From: Trileptium ribeirensis
Taxonomy: Eukaryota; Nematoda; Enoplea; Enoplida; Thoracostomopsidae
Length of the DNA: 64,000 nt
Direction of reading: 5' to 3'
Assembly: GCA_030248225.1 (NCBI GenBank)
Contig: JASANE010028414.1
Coordinates: 62,001 to 126,000, forward strand
Shown here: piece after piece, positions 33,890-46,865 of the stretch
Numbering within the stretch: position 1 is the first letter of the stretch
How the letters are laid out: every line of letters begins with the position of its first letter
Made by a program: the position numbers and the translations under genes
Notes under the pieces: generated by a model
What the model saw: only the letters and a program-made list of their open reading frames with translations
Database searches by the model: none
Told to the model about the DNA's origin: nothing

Positions 33890-35792
33890 TTCGACCCGAT
33901 GAGCGGGGAACCAGTTGAGGCTTCTATGTGAATGAAAGAACGACTGCGACTACTGCGGCGCATGCACTTGCGGGAGCGCGAACATCCACCGGACCCTCCA
34001 GAAACGGTAAAGGTGGACCTAAATGTAAAGCTTGAAACCAGAAAATCCCCAGGAGAGACCCTTTTCTGCGTCTACACGACAGAAAGCCTTCCTGTTTCCC
34101 GTGGCAGTGAAAACGTAAAGAAGAGAAACTGTAAAAGCAAACCAACAGTGAAAACCAAAACTGTGAAATGGCGACAACCGCTAAAACAAGCGAAGGGAAA
34201 CTACCGACTTCGGCCTCGACTGACTCCGATGCTGCATCGGGTCCTTTCTTTTTATACCCTGTGCTACCCCCTTTTTTCTCCCTTGGTCTTTAGGTTGCCC
34301 TCTAAACGTTGAACTTAAACTTCAAATTTTACGACCGTATAAATCAACCAAAAAAGAATCGGTGTACAAGCAGCAAAGCTATAATCACAGAAATACTTGC
34401 TAACTTAATCGAATAAAACAGCAAAACGACAACATGTTAAATGTCGGCCGGCTGGTAGCGACTCTGAATGATGACGACCAACGAACTGCCCGTGGGGCGC
34501 GACACTACTTGAGGAGAAAAACAACTAAAGCTCGCGCTGGTCGGCGCGAGGTTTAGATAAGAGAAAAGATATATCAGCGCTCAGGGCGCTCGATTTTCTT
34601 AAGGATATAAGGACATTTCTGTCGATTCTAGGCTAACGAATAGTAGCAAACGGCCAGGGGTGGGATTATATCGCCACCCTGGCAGTCCGCCTACTACATA
34701 AATTTATAGTGTTGTGACAGCGTTAATACGTGGCCTGTTAGAGGCCGTTTTTTGTGGTCGGCGTAGGAAATTTTAGTATCCTAGGTGAGTTTAGGAAGTG
34801 CCAGGCAGATCCGTGGGGGGGCGCGACCCCGGGTTCATAATAAAATGGATAGTACAGGACTCCTTGAAAGTGTGGAGCCCCAAAAATTGAAAAGTTTTGG
34901 TTGGTGTTGTGGCCCTATGGAGGTGATAAAAATGGGTGTTTGAACGCTAAGATTGGGTTCCTAAGTACTTATGGGTAAGGGATGGACTGACCCGAATGCC
35001 TGATTTATAAGCCCTAGAGATTCCTAATAATAATTCCTCAGCCCCATTTTACCCCAGGCCTAAGAAAACTCCGAAATTTGGAATTTAAATCACCACTCGT
35101 AAAAAGATGTTCTAGTTAAGTTTTATTGAATTCCCTTTGCCCTAGGATCCTGTTTCATTAAATATTACCGCAATCCTTTAACTAACAATCATTTTATTAT
35201 CTCAGCGCGTCAGGACAGGCCCATTTTTGATACTGTAAATGTTACGAAAAGATCTCGGCCCACGTTTACAAGAGTCGTGCCCCATGCCCCGACGCCTTCT
35301 GACACGTACCGTACACTACATACTACACTATACAAAGGACTATATCAATGTTAGGCATGCGCAAAGGGATCAATCTTAGGGCACCAAAATCGGGAAATCA
35401 ACTGAGGGGTCGCAAAAAGTTCCTTTCACCGTCCTCGGCTGATTCGAGTACACACCCTTCTCCTTAGAAGGCACACCTATACTTTATAATAGTACACGAT
35501 AACATGACACATTTATTGTTTTGGGGATTATTCGGATACCTACAACTCGGTTATGATGAGAGTTCGGTTATGATGCGAAGATGAAGCCGCACAACTCGGA
35601 CGGGTGGAGCGTGATAATGCAACGCATTATAATGAAGTCACAATTTTATTTCATATCAACCATGAATTATACTCAAATTTACATCGGAATCACGCTCCAT
35701 GAGTATCCCATATCCCATTGGGTTAAAATTTGCCCCTTTCTTTGTTCACTCCTAAATACTTGAAGAATTGGAGAAAAACCCGTACAGTTATA
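33890..35792 (-). repeat. Diverged LTR of the same Ty3-like family
   Basis: Shares with the 10-kb and 22-kb LTRs, in the same order and orientation: the TATA box plus dyad (34249-34256), the CTCGCGC...GCGCGAG hairpin (34531-34550), the AGCGC...GCGCT hairpin (about 34575), the nested inverted repeat (34641-34696), TTAGAGGCC, and the TGGAGCGTGAT inverted repeat (35605-35699). It ends CAGTTATA where the others end CTGTTACA. The left boundary is uncertain. Confidence 0.65.
34249..34256 (-). promoter_or_regulatory. LTR TATA box (diverged LTR)
   Basis: TATAAAAA on the - strand, followed by the perfect dyad CCGATGCAGCATCGG, equivalent to the TATA and CCCGAT dyad of the other two LTRs. Confidence 0.55.
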
Positions 35793-36332
35793 AAATAATT
35801 AGAATATTGTTCGACCTTCGTGTCGCGAACAGTTATTTCGCTGACAAACGAAAAACACAATAATCAATGATGGTAATCGTATATTAGTAAGTACACGTAA
35901 GTTAATATCAATTGACCATAGTTTATTTTTAGACAAACTGCTCAACTTTTGTAATTTGTTTCTACTTTTTTATTTTTTTAAAAATCGAACAATCTGAAAT
36001 AATCAAAATATTCACAAATATATATGTGTAGCGAAAGTGAACTTTGACTTCGCTTAACCAAAAATCGGTTTAACCACGAACGCCGGTACACCTCGAAAAC
36101 CAGTTCAAAGCTCGATGTAAACGAAAAAACGTCAGCACTGTGTGCTTTACAGTAACGTAAGAACGATAATAAATCCTACAACAACGGTTACAAACACAAA
36201 AATGGTCACATTTTAGTTACAAATCACCATCCTATTATTCAAATCAGCTTCGCTTCATCGTAGATAAACGGTAGTGCACGCTAGGATCGCATATTAAACG
36301 CTATATACTACACTACCAACCAACAACGACCA
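35793..36332 (-). other. Spacer between SGNH-like remnant and LTR
   Basis: AT-rich. It is equivalent in position to 12742-13810 in the first element. No coding match was seen. Confidence 0.45.
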
Positions 36333-37200
36333 CTAACGTTTTTGAATCAGCCTTCGATCGTTACACAAGCGCTTTCGGAGCCCCGATTTGATCATCTTGT
36401 TTCCTCGTTGACTGGCTATGACATCCGATTCGGTACGTAGCGTGTATGGAACTTGTTTCAGCTTTGGAATGTAACGCACAAATGTCTTCCACAGCAATCG
36501 AACACCAGCATGCCGCAGATGGAAGTGATGGCGCTGTCCGAATAGGCTGAAGGTCTGGGCCCCATTGTCTACAAACGGATTTCCTATTTCGTTCCGATTC
36601 ACCACTCTAACGCCAGTGATGTCGCTTAATTTTTCCAGTGGCCATTGAGCTTACCCAAGGGATTTCGACACAATCGGCATAAAAATATAGGGCATACTAG
36701 CACTAGCTGTCCGGACTGCGCTGCCCAGATACTCAGCAGCCATTCTTTCAATCGGTGAATCGATCAACGTTGCTCTTCGTAATGACACTGGCAATCATTG
36801 ATACCTCCATATATGATAACGATATGAAAGTCCGATATCGTAATGGGTGCTGCTGCAGAAGAAATGATGCTGGCGAAGGTACCACCAGACACCGCTAGAT
36901 ACAGACCTTCATGTGTGTGCTCCATTTGGGCAAATTGACTGTGAGATAGCAGTAGAAACGACTTCGGAAAACTGGGATGTACTACGATAGTTTTGGACAG
37001 CAATCGGGAAACAGTAAAATGAAACGTCAATGGTTTGTTGCCGAATATAACTTGCGCAACTGCATCAAGCAGAGATCCCCGGCAATTGAATTCAAGGTAA
37101 TCGCGGCCACTTTTACGTAAGCGCTCGCACTATGACTCTTTTACTGCGACTGTGTAAACCATTCCTTCCGTTGTCATGTTGGCTTCCACAGCGACGATTT
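36333..37200 (-). pseudogene. SGNH-hydrolase-like ORF remnant
   Basis: On the - strand the frame 37030-36764 (88 codons) holds RLLSKTIVV, then KSFLLLSHSQF (block I, normally GDS, here SHS with the Ser kept at residue 31), YLAVSGGTF (block II-like Gly) and HIVIIYGGINDC (block III GxND, residues 75-79). After a stop the same frame continues with SGQLVLVCPIF. The frame 36605-36333 carries HHFHLRHAGVRLLWKTF, which matches the block V His region (D-x-x-H, then G-x-x-L). Order and spacing fit an SGNH/GDSL hydrolase. The RLL - IVSD - W-LV - GGY pattern of copies A and B lines up with it. Stops and frameshifts show it is dead. It lies on the same strand and just 5' of a related LTR, as in the 10-24 kb element. 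Confidence 0.65.
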
Positions 37201-37750
37201 TGACCAAATGTGGCTCCTGGAATGATTATAATTGGCGTATAAAATTGTTATAGAAAGGTGTTTGTTCCACGACCTGATATATGAGGATGTCGTGCCATAC
37301 TTTATTTGACATGAGAATCCAATCGGCTGGAATGCTGTGTCCCTGTTGGCGCATGAACTGACGAATCTGCGTTAAATCACGATGAAACGCTGGGTTCCAA
37401 AGAATATTATCAGCAAGATCAGAAACAAAGGGTTGTTGCGCAGAAGGAAGAAACAATATCCCATTGTGAGCGAAGAGACGATGATATTATACAGTTTGAT
37501 TGGTCGCTCGAACAGATTAAAGCGTGACAGCACGTAGTTTCCGGCAACATAAAGAGTGTATGTCATCTGAAATTGAACATTTGTGTAGTTTTTGAACGAA
37601 AGAGATGAAATAAATGCTAATTCAAGCGCGAAAAGAAGAGAAACGACTACCAAAATACTTGTAGTATGCGATTTAATGTTCGGCAAAACTCCTAACTGCA
37701 AAACCACTCGCAGTCAAATTAAACTAGCGTAAATCATTACATTACACTAA
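37201..37750 (-). other. Open stretches upstream of the SGNH-like remnant
   Basis: Frames of 76 codons (37456-37226) and 111 codons (37707-37372) overlap. The first may be the N-terminal part of the SGNH-like protein; the second is hydrophobic at both ends. A TTTCAG followed by ATGAC at about 37562-37573 on the - strand resembles a 3' splice site, but no exon structure can be shown. Unassigned. Confidence 0.3.
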
Positions 37751-40353
37751 TACGTACATATACATTTACTATTATGTAACGGGGTACGCGGGCTGCCCAA
37801 CCTCTACCTGCAGGAACTCCGCACCCCCCTTTTTTATTTCTATTGCCCCCCAGGGGTGGGCTCAGTGCAGAAGAGAGTTGCCGCCCTCTGGTCCTGGTGT
37901 TCCTGGGCAGGACCCCCGTGCCTATACGGCCTACGTTATCTAGTGGCTGATATAGGTCCCCCCGGGTGTGGATCCCCGTCGACCTTGGTAAGGCCGGAAT
38001 GGTTCACCCCCATACACCCACCTTAGGCTGGGGCCGCGCCGTGTTGTTGCGAGTCGCGAGTAGAGATTCCGATGCTTATAGAATAGTCAAGATCATTGGT
38101 ATCGTTACTCTCGGTTCCGACAGCTCCAAGCACCAGGGCAATATATAAGCATTGTTTATTCAGACAGCTCGCATATCATACGCATCAATACAGACAGTAT
38201 ATAAATTACAATACAAAGCCCGGTACTGAATCACACCAGTGACAGTTCGCGTGGGAAAATTCTACAAGCCGGTGTCAAATTACATACGAAGTGAATCATC
38301 TGATCAGCACGGCTAACTATGTAAACATTATCGATGCGACTGATTCCGTGGCTGATCGCAGACGGAGATAAGCGGGACGCTGAAAAAGGGCGGACAAAAT
38401 AACAAGCATTGGAGTTTTAATAGCGTGGTCACAGGAGGTCGCCGAGCCCTTGTGATAAATATGGGCACAGCAAGCTTAGCTTGATCGAGAATGACAGGTG
38501 CTATGGATGGCGATGCACGAATTGTGCCTCCGGAGCCAAAACAAATGAAGCCGTCAGCTCTTTGTACGATTTATAGTTCTGGCACAGTCAGGCTTTGCCC
38601 CACTGTCGCCTATTTCTCAACGCAAGCGGTGCACTTGCCAGCCCCAATGCGAACGTCAAGTAAGAAAAACAAGCAAACAATTAAGCAATGCCGAGTCCAG
38701 AAGCAATCACGACCTAACTGTCTTAAACTTGATGCGCCGATCCTTCGTCAGCTCTTATCAAAACCATGAGTCGTAACCGGTGCTCCGTCCCGTGCTAAGA
38801 CAAAACACAGGGGGAACCAGCCGGGCAACGGAACGAAATATGAGGGCGAAAACGAAATGGATTTAGTCTGATCTGAAGGGTCTCTGACCCTATACGTAAA
38901 CTATAGCTGTGCGAGCCACCAAAAAGAAATGAACCGAAGGTCCGCGCGCTTGTAGCAACCCGTCCGGGCTGACCGGGAAGCCTTCCTTCAGACACACTGA
39001 AATGAAAAGAAAACTTTATGCGAAGAAACCAGTTGAAAAGAGCGAACTTTCGATAAAGAAAAACTCACTCACCAAACATGGTGAGTCCTAAACCCGACTG
39101 ATTCCCCTTGAATCGAGTACGAATGCGTTTAAATAAACCTTTCTGCAGGCGGCTGGATATGGAAGCCAATGCCTGTCCATGCAAAACCCGACCACGCCTC
39201 CAACGATCGGGCGTGGTCATCAATGGCCCAATAATTTTATTTAAATTTGAAATCTGGAAAAGTTATCGATTTTGAAATTGTTATTTAAAAAGTTTATCGT
39301 TTTATGGTTGAAATTTATGGCCGGTTATAATGTCAAACTTTGGCGATTAAAACGCCTAATTTATGGAGCCTGTTATAGTCCGATTTTGTCGTTTTTATCG
39401 CTTAATTTATGGACTCCCAAACGAAGTACTTTTATGGCAAGAATAACAAAATATATGACCGTATTTTAGAGTATAAATGTAACATAATTTATAAACTCGA
39501 ACTAATTCAAAAGTTGAGCACTGCCAAACATTTATAACAACGTACGATACAATCTACAAATATATATATATACAACCCCGAGCAGGTTACATGAATATGA
39601 TACAATTACAAACGACATGTCACGGGCCGGATAGCATGGAAGCGGCGGAGGATTACCCCTAAAGGAAACGGGAAGCGAGTTCAGTGGTTCGAATTAATAT
39701 ACCAGCTAAGGTGCACTGCTCAGCCAAGATCACAATAATGTTGTAAATACGCATTGGATACTGTCATGTACAGTGCGGGGCGGTCCTAGATCATGAGATA
39801 TCAGGCAACAAGTAGCGGTCATGAAACAGAGGAAGGGGGGGCAAGCCCAATGCGAGCACCACGCGAGATAAAACCAGCGTTGCCCAGGGCTACCGATTGC
39901 TGACCCTCTTCTCCAGAATCGCAAACATGTCCGTACCTAAAAGAAATGTTTCTCTGTTAAATTCTAAGAACTCTAAAATTTGCCAATTGTCCAACCGTTT
40001 TGCTCGTGCAGTACTACTACATCCCCATCGATACTACGTTGTCGTGCAGCAGGGTGCGAGGGAGTACAAACAACACCTACGACAACGGCGAGACAGCACA
40101 GAGCGAGGTGTGAAATTTTCGACAGTTGCAGCGCAAGCGAAAGAGACACAAGAACATAAAGGGGGAAGGGAACCAAAAATGCGAGGGCCGACACGGAAGC
40201 GGGCAGAAGGGCGCCCAATAGATAGCGCGGGGACTGTGATATCGCAGAAGTACCCCTAATCACCGAAAGTGAACTACAGAACTGGTTGGCTGAAGAAACC
40301 GAGCTCGCAGCGGATATTGTTTAGGCCTGCAAAGTAGTGTAACACGCACGCTT
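37751..40353. other. Unassigned region with hairpins
   Basis: 37790-38060 is GC-rich and resembles nothing else here. 39064-39087 has ACTCACC-AAACAT-GGTGAGT. 39190-39218 has GACCACGCC ... GGCGTGGTC (11-base loop). About 39322-39415 holds two rough 50-bp tandem units ending in TAATTTATGGA. The 120-codon open frame at 39897-40259 (+) is basic and low in complexity; I do not call it a gene. Confidence 0.4.
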
Positions 40354-40393
40354 GTGAGGGGTAAGGTTTCGCTCCGAGAAACCTGTCCCTCAC
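40354..40393. other. Two-level hairpin
   Basis: GTGAGGG / CCCTCAC outer stem, with an inner GGTTTC / GAAACC stem. It is followed by CACCATCC-CACA-GGATGGTG at about 40413-40432. The arrangement recalls the structured part of the Ty3-like LTRs, but no sequence similarity was seen. Confidence 0.6.
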
Positions 40394-40641
40394 ATATTTT
40401 TCACCACCATCCCACAGGATGGTGCTGTATTAGATATTTTATTGAACAATAATGCACAATAATAAATATATATACATTAAGTGTACATCTCTATATGAAA
40501 CACATCATGCTAACACTAGCTACGTATACGTGTTAGCTAAAGTTGATATTTAAGCAAGTCAGCAATGTTTAAAATATTAGTTCGTATTACTATTATAATT
40601 TGTTTTCGTATTCTGTCAGATCACATATTATAACTGCTAGG

Positions 40642-41229
40642 GCATCATTTACGATAAGATGCGTGCGCCAAGGCCAAATTATATCACACGTCCAACTCAA
40701 CTAGTTCAGATGAACTATAGCTTACCGGGGCTACTATGGTATATTTTTATTGCTTAGCTAGTCTTAATGTAACAAACAGGGAGCTTAGCTAGGATCTGCG
40801 TGACAAACGGAGCGTCCCGCTGAACTGTCACTTGATAAATTTTATTTAGTATTGTGCTTGGGGTGATAGGATTTTGTTCTATAGAACTTCACGCTAATTC
40901 TCAGTTATATATTTGTTTTTAATCTATACAATTAACGTTTTAAGAAGTATGCCGCCTTTGGGTCATTATTTAGGCACGTATAGTAAAACGTAAAGTTCGC
41001 GGGATAAATAGTCCTTGGATTAAGTTATAGGTAGCTCAGCTGAACGCCTCGTGACAAAAGCACAATTCGGCTCGACAATCGATGACAAACGCATAGCCTA
41101 GCTACGCTTTAATAGACGATTCAAAATTTTATCAGTCGAGCTGGACTGTCTGCGTGACAAAGTAGCTAACCCATTTGAACGCGTGACACAATTAGAACCA
41201 TGCACACGCATCTAATGGCAAATGATGCA
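40642..41229. mobile_element. MITE of the TGCATC family
   Basis: The left end reads GCATCATTTACGATAAGATG then CGTGCG-CCAAGGCCAAATTATATCAC; the right end, inverted, reads TGCATCATTTGCCATTAGAT then GCGTGTGCATGG-TCTAATTGTGTCAC. These are imperfect inverted repeats of about 46 bp. There is no transposase, and the inner part has repeated TAGCTAG and GTGACAAA words. A target duplication is not clear in this copy. Confidence 0.65.
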
Positions 41230-44200
41230 ACTAATTGCTATTTGCTTCGCAAAATATGGTTATTGGAACACTTTTCACCAACAGCTGGTGTCCTTTCACC
41301 AATGAAAAATCGGGCACCACAAAATGTCTCGGCTTTGTGCGTCCACATTTAAGAGCAAACTGAAAGTTCTATCGAACACTTCTACGGCTTTTGGGTTAGC
41401 CCCACCCCAGCCCCAAAACGGTCAATGTTGAAGGAGTGGGGCCATTAAATGTGAATGCCTAAGCCTTAACCTAAACGTTTTGTGAACCGAAAAATCAATT
41501 TAGCTAAAGCTTACAACATTTTAGCGCGTCATTGGAATTATATATAAAATTATACAGTTCTTGATAACTTTTTACTCACGAAGCTTAGAAAACATTGGAA
41601 AAACCAAGAATCTACAAAATTTCTCCTAAATATGGCTCTAATATTCATTTTTCGAACGGCACCATCTAGCTGAGTAAATTGGTAAATAAATTATCAAAAG
41701 TTACCGTTGCGGCATGGGCGCTAAACAGAAAAGATTTCTCTATCTTGCTAAAAATGGTGTTACCAAGTTTACATGTATTTATTAGAAACGCGTCAAACAA
41801 ATCTCAGTACCCGCAAATTCGCCTATTACACAATTTCTATCGGCAAAAAATTTATGATGTCTGAAAATATACAAGTCTAAGCACAGCTTATGGAGACGTT
41901 TGTAAACCCATGTCAACACGACTCTTTGTTCCAGAACTGACATCAGAAGCGTTTATTGTAGCTAATTCAAGTCCTGACTTTATGCCTGCTTTGACATACC
42001 TCATAAAGAGAAAACCTTTGGTATAGTTAGCCAACTGTAACCATATATGTTTGCTGTTCCTGTTAAAATTCTCTATTTTACGTTTGTTTATCACAGTTGG
42101 TTGCAAATTGAAAAAGACACGTGAATCCTGACAACCATACTCACGTAATAGATATTAAAGATTTCATTTACATTGAATACAATCCAAGCTGAGAATGTGA
42201 TTATTTGTTGCCCCACACAAGCTGCACTCGCGTATATAAAATATTAATGGTGCACATTTTTAAGTTACATGTAGCTTAAAACATGTGAGTTACGCAACAG
42301 CAATAATTGATTTTGTTTTAGTCTGACATGCAGTTAACACAACTTTCTCATTAATGCTAGAATTGGTAGACTAAGTACGAGTTCTACAACTGTATTAATA
42401 TATGCCATTGCCAGATCAGAACTGTGAGTTATATTGTTTCCGGGACAAATATGGATCATTACGTCATTCTTTCGCATGCGTGCGGCTACGGAAATTTTTT
42501 GGCATATATTTAAAACACCTCTATATGTCCCGAAACAGAGTTTTCCTTTAACTGACTGTGTTTTATATGACAAAATTATTGAAAAAGTCATTTTACTTCA
42601 CGGTGTACGTGAGCAATTGGTGTCAGGGATGTAATGCTATTTAACATGTCACCGTAATCAAAATGAGTTTGCATGAAATTAACGCTTGTTCAGTGTATAT
42701 ATTAAAGTGATTAGTTTTTAATTTTTGGGATTCGACACCGTTATTGTAATTTTGTAATGTATATATTGCTCCTCTGTTTTGGGCATATGCAACAAAACCA
42801 TTGAAACGACGTAATAAATTTATATTAAATAGCGTCGCTAACCATCAAAATCTGGTCAAAATTATACAGCGCCAAGGTCAAAGGTTCCAGGTATTGCAGC
42901 TGGTAGCTCGAAGAGGAGTGAAGGAGGACAGTTGATCCTCGGCCTCCATTGGAAGGGAAGCGCGACGGAGAACGCTGAACGACGCGGGTTTAAAAGTTGT
43001 TAATTTTTCCCAACATTTTGCTCAATTTTCTCAATATTTGTTAATTTTCCTCAGTTTTTCCTAAATCATTTTTCTAATTTATGTTGTATCTAATTTTTTT
43101 ACATTCGTGCCTTTTTCGCGAGACTTTACAGCAGGAACGAAAGGTTGGAGGACCTAAGAAGTAGAGCGGACATCGCATCAAGCCGGGAAATTGCCCAAAC
43201 CCTCATGGGGTAAACTTCCAGTCCACTTATGAGCATGCCCTTGAGAGACCTATACGTGATTATATATTGTTTATGACTCTGTATCCTTCCGGTACCACTA
43301 CAACATTGTCTTTACAACATATTATTTTATTGCAAATAATAGCGATACATTATACTAGCGTTTTGACGTTTCAGTTTTGTTCACTTCCAGGATAATAGCT
43401 CTTCAAATTCGATTTAAATGCTTTGCATTTTCAATCGTCGCATCTGTCCATGCACCCCAACATCGTTATGACTATAACAGTGCCATAATACCCGGCAATA
43501 GCTATATATATTAATAATGCAATTATATTACATTAGAATGAAATTCATTATTGTTAGCAGATATAAAACAGCTGAGGCTGGCGGAAAGTCCGTCATTAAT
43601 AAGCCATTTTTTCTTACAAAACATGTGTTGAGTTTGCTGCCGATAAATGCATTACGGCAAAATGACAGATTGTCTTAAAAGAAGCGACCGCGCTTAATTT
43701 CCTCAACCGAAGAACAACACGAAAACTATTCTACCACAAAAGTTAAATATAATAATGCACCGTAAATAGTTACAAAATAAATTTGGCTAACATGCAGATT
43801 AGCTTTCGACATAAAACGAAGGAACAACGAGAGAATCGGACTTAAACAGGAAATAAACGCAGAGACAGAAGACAGGACGGCAAGTGCTATGTTTACAACA
43901 CCCCATCCCCCTCCCGCACAGGGAAGAAATGGATCGCAGGTCGAGTATTAGTGGGTTTTGTTTCTTGACAAATCAAACTTTTCCCTTTTAAAATGGCTTT
44001 ATATGGTTGCTTGATGTTGCCGTTTACTGTTGCTATCCCCTAAATTACCAAGGTGCTAATCCGTAAGTCTGCGAATTCACTCTTAAGCCACGATCGTTGG
44101 TGACAAAATTCCGAACAAATGACGATAAGTACCGATTCGGTATTTATGAAAAATGGTTTGTGCCAATAATAGCACAGATATATTGTTTTAGTGTTTTTGT

Positions 44201-46067
44201 ATCACCTTGAAAATTTGATTGTTTAAAATTTGGTCTAGACTTTGTAATTGGAGCTTTCTGTTCACGATTTGCTAAATTTTCCTTAATAGGAATTCCAGAA
44301 AATACCATAAAATTAAGATCGCCTGGTAAAAACGCAATGTTTGGCGCGTTCAGTTGAAATCATGTTTAAATTACCAATTTCAACGACAATTGTTATGGAA
44401 TCACGACCGTAACCATATAAGGTAGACATATCTTGGTTGCAATTAATGCTTAAGTGCATTTTCACGTAGCCAAATATATTTTGTCCAGACTACCTTTTTG
44501 GTACAAAATATGGAACGTTATATATTATCTGACTTGCTTGATTTTTGGACCTGAATGAAAAATGTCCGCACAGATTCTAGGCGCGTAAACCAATGAAAAT
44601 AAAGGCAAAAAGTCTAAAAAAATTCGCAGTGTTGCATTGCGGGCGCAAAGCGTTTTCGAGCGTCCGTAGAAAACGTTCGAATGTACTTTTAGAAACTGGA
44701 TGGTATGCAATTATGTTTATATGTGATGGCTAATTCATACTTATGATTGCTCAAATCTGCCAAATCGAATTGTGCAGCTCTGTCTAAAACTAAAATACAT
44801 TGGACGCTAAAATGACTTTATCTAACTATGAATTAAAACACTTGCAACAGTCTGTGTAGAAACATCTTTCACGGGCATAACTTTTAGTCAACGAGTGAAA
44901 TGACTGATAGTCGTTACTAAGTAAACACAACCCTTTGACGGTGATTCGACTGACTATATCAATATGAATTGTGTTAAAACGATCTGCGTTGGGATTAAAC
45001 CTGCAGAAGTTCTAGTGTGCCGTGTATTTTTGCTGATTGAAATTGTATGTATTGTTTGGCCCAAAGCTTAAACGCCATTGCTACTGCCAGGCCACATAAA
45101 TATTTGAGACATTAAACGTAAAAGTAACTTTACTGCAGGGTGGGCCAAACTATAAACTTCGTTTAACAACTCTTTGCGCTCGCGTTTCGGAATATATATT
45201 AAACCTTGTAGCTAAAACGTGTTACATTTTACTAACATACTGAGCTAAAATTGTGATACTTTCAAAAACCGGGGTAGACGTTTTAGGAGTATTGTTGGAA
45301 GTGTTGCTTAAACCACAGGAAAATCTTAATGGCTAAAGTTGATTAAAGCCGCGGATGAAACGTACACTGGGATGGTAAATTTTTAGACTGAAAAAGTCAA
45401 GATATCAGTCAGGACAATCAAAGACTATGCCGGTTAACAATCTACGATTTAGTACTGAAACGATATCATTTTGATGAATGCGCAATACATTAATGATTAT
45501 TGGCAACAGACTACATTACTGCATCTTATATATTAATTTTGAAAGAATCGATGCATTCATGCTTCCACCTAATACATTATTTTCATATTAAATTTTTTAA
45601 ACATATGTATTCGGAATCTGTTCCCGCGGGCGCCATGGCATTATGGAATAATGTCTGGAGGCTATCGTTTTGCCCTTTTCTAAAGTGGAAAAAATAGTAA
45701 TTTGAGTGCCTAGCAAACCGATACCTTCTATACGCTCTATTTTATAAATCGAGCTGATACAGGTTAACAATAAACGGCTACAAATTGTCTCGGATTAAAG
45801 TTTAATCATTAACGATTGCTATGATGGACATTTTATAACTGTAAAAATTAGAACCAAGAAGGAATTAGAAGAATTAATTATTCAACCAATAATTTCGGGA
45901 AAGCAAAACCAGACAACAAAATTGTTACATTCCTAACGGTCCCGGAAATATGTTGAGGTAAAAAGATTACTATTTAATAAAAAAATATTTTGACTGGGAT
46001 ACTATATCCACACTCTAAAGATGTGGTCGAAATTTGAAATATATAATTTACGGGTGATATATTGCCG
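41230..46067. other. Long AT-rich stretch, no gene recognised
   Basis: Many short open frames, none over about 85 codons and none with a recognisable motif. 42860-42990 is a GC-richer island without coding match. Poly-T-rich tracts lie at 43000-43100. Confidence 0.5.
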
Positions 46068-46266
46068 TAACCGCTCCAAGGCACTTAGTAGTACCACGGT
46101 CAAAAATGGCAAATATTTAAGATGCAGATGAAAATACTGCGGTAGCCCGCCCCAAAGTACTTATTAGTACCAAGGTTAAAATGGTTAAGAGTGATATAAA
46201 TAAAGTTGATATATATCGGAAGAAACCGCACCAATGTATTTAATAGTATAGAGGTCAAAATATGTA
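46068..46266. repeat. Three imperfect 76-80 bp tandem units
   Basis: The word CCGC-CCAA-G-ACTTA-TAGTACCA-GGTCAAAATGG recurs with decay at about 46070, 46147 and 46227. Confidence 0.6.
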
Positions 46267-46865
46267 ACCAATAACTGGTTAGGGCAAGATCAACGATGTA
46301 AACCACAAACTAGATGGATGTGTTCAACGGTGTAGATAGATAATATATACATATATATAAGCAAGTTACCTCTAGATTGTATATAACAACATTTGACGAT
46401 CTAGCATTTGGAGCTTCGTTAAGTCCAAATTTATACGTCAGGTCGGCTAAATCTTCGACACATTATACGATTTTCGATTCCCGAAATTTGTTATTCGATA
46501 CCGTAAAGGATAATTTTATGAAAATCGCTAGCATCTTTATGATCACAGGATGAGCTGGCATGATCAGTGCGTTCATTAGTGATACGTGATACCTTACGAG
46601 TGTAGTCATCGTTCGACATATCGATTAGTTCCCGTCTAAATTCTTTTCCGAGTAAGATTGTCTACAATAAGATAGAACTGATAATATTATGACAACTGTA
46701 CGTGTATTTAAGTAATTATGAGAATAACTTTGCTGTTTGATTATTAAAGGTTGGGGTTACCAAACTATTATATAAAGTTAGGAAAAAATCTACGCGGATA
46801 ACCCCTATAATTCAACCTTACTTTGAGTTCATGTTAGTCATTGTTAAATCCACATATATTACTGT

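Noticed and set aside
37372..37707. Hydrophobic 111-codon ORF as a membrane protein gene with an intron
   Set aside because: Overlaps another frame, has no conserved motif, and only one splice-like site is visible.
39897..40259. 120-codon basic ORF
   Set aside because: Low-complexity, no domain, no homologous copy in the window; coding status cannot be supported.
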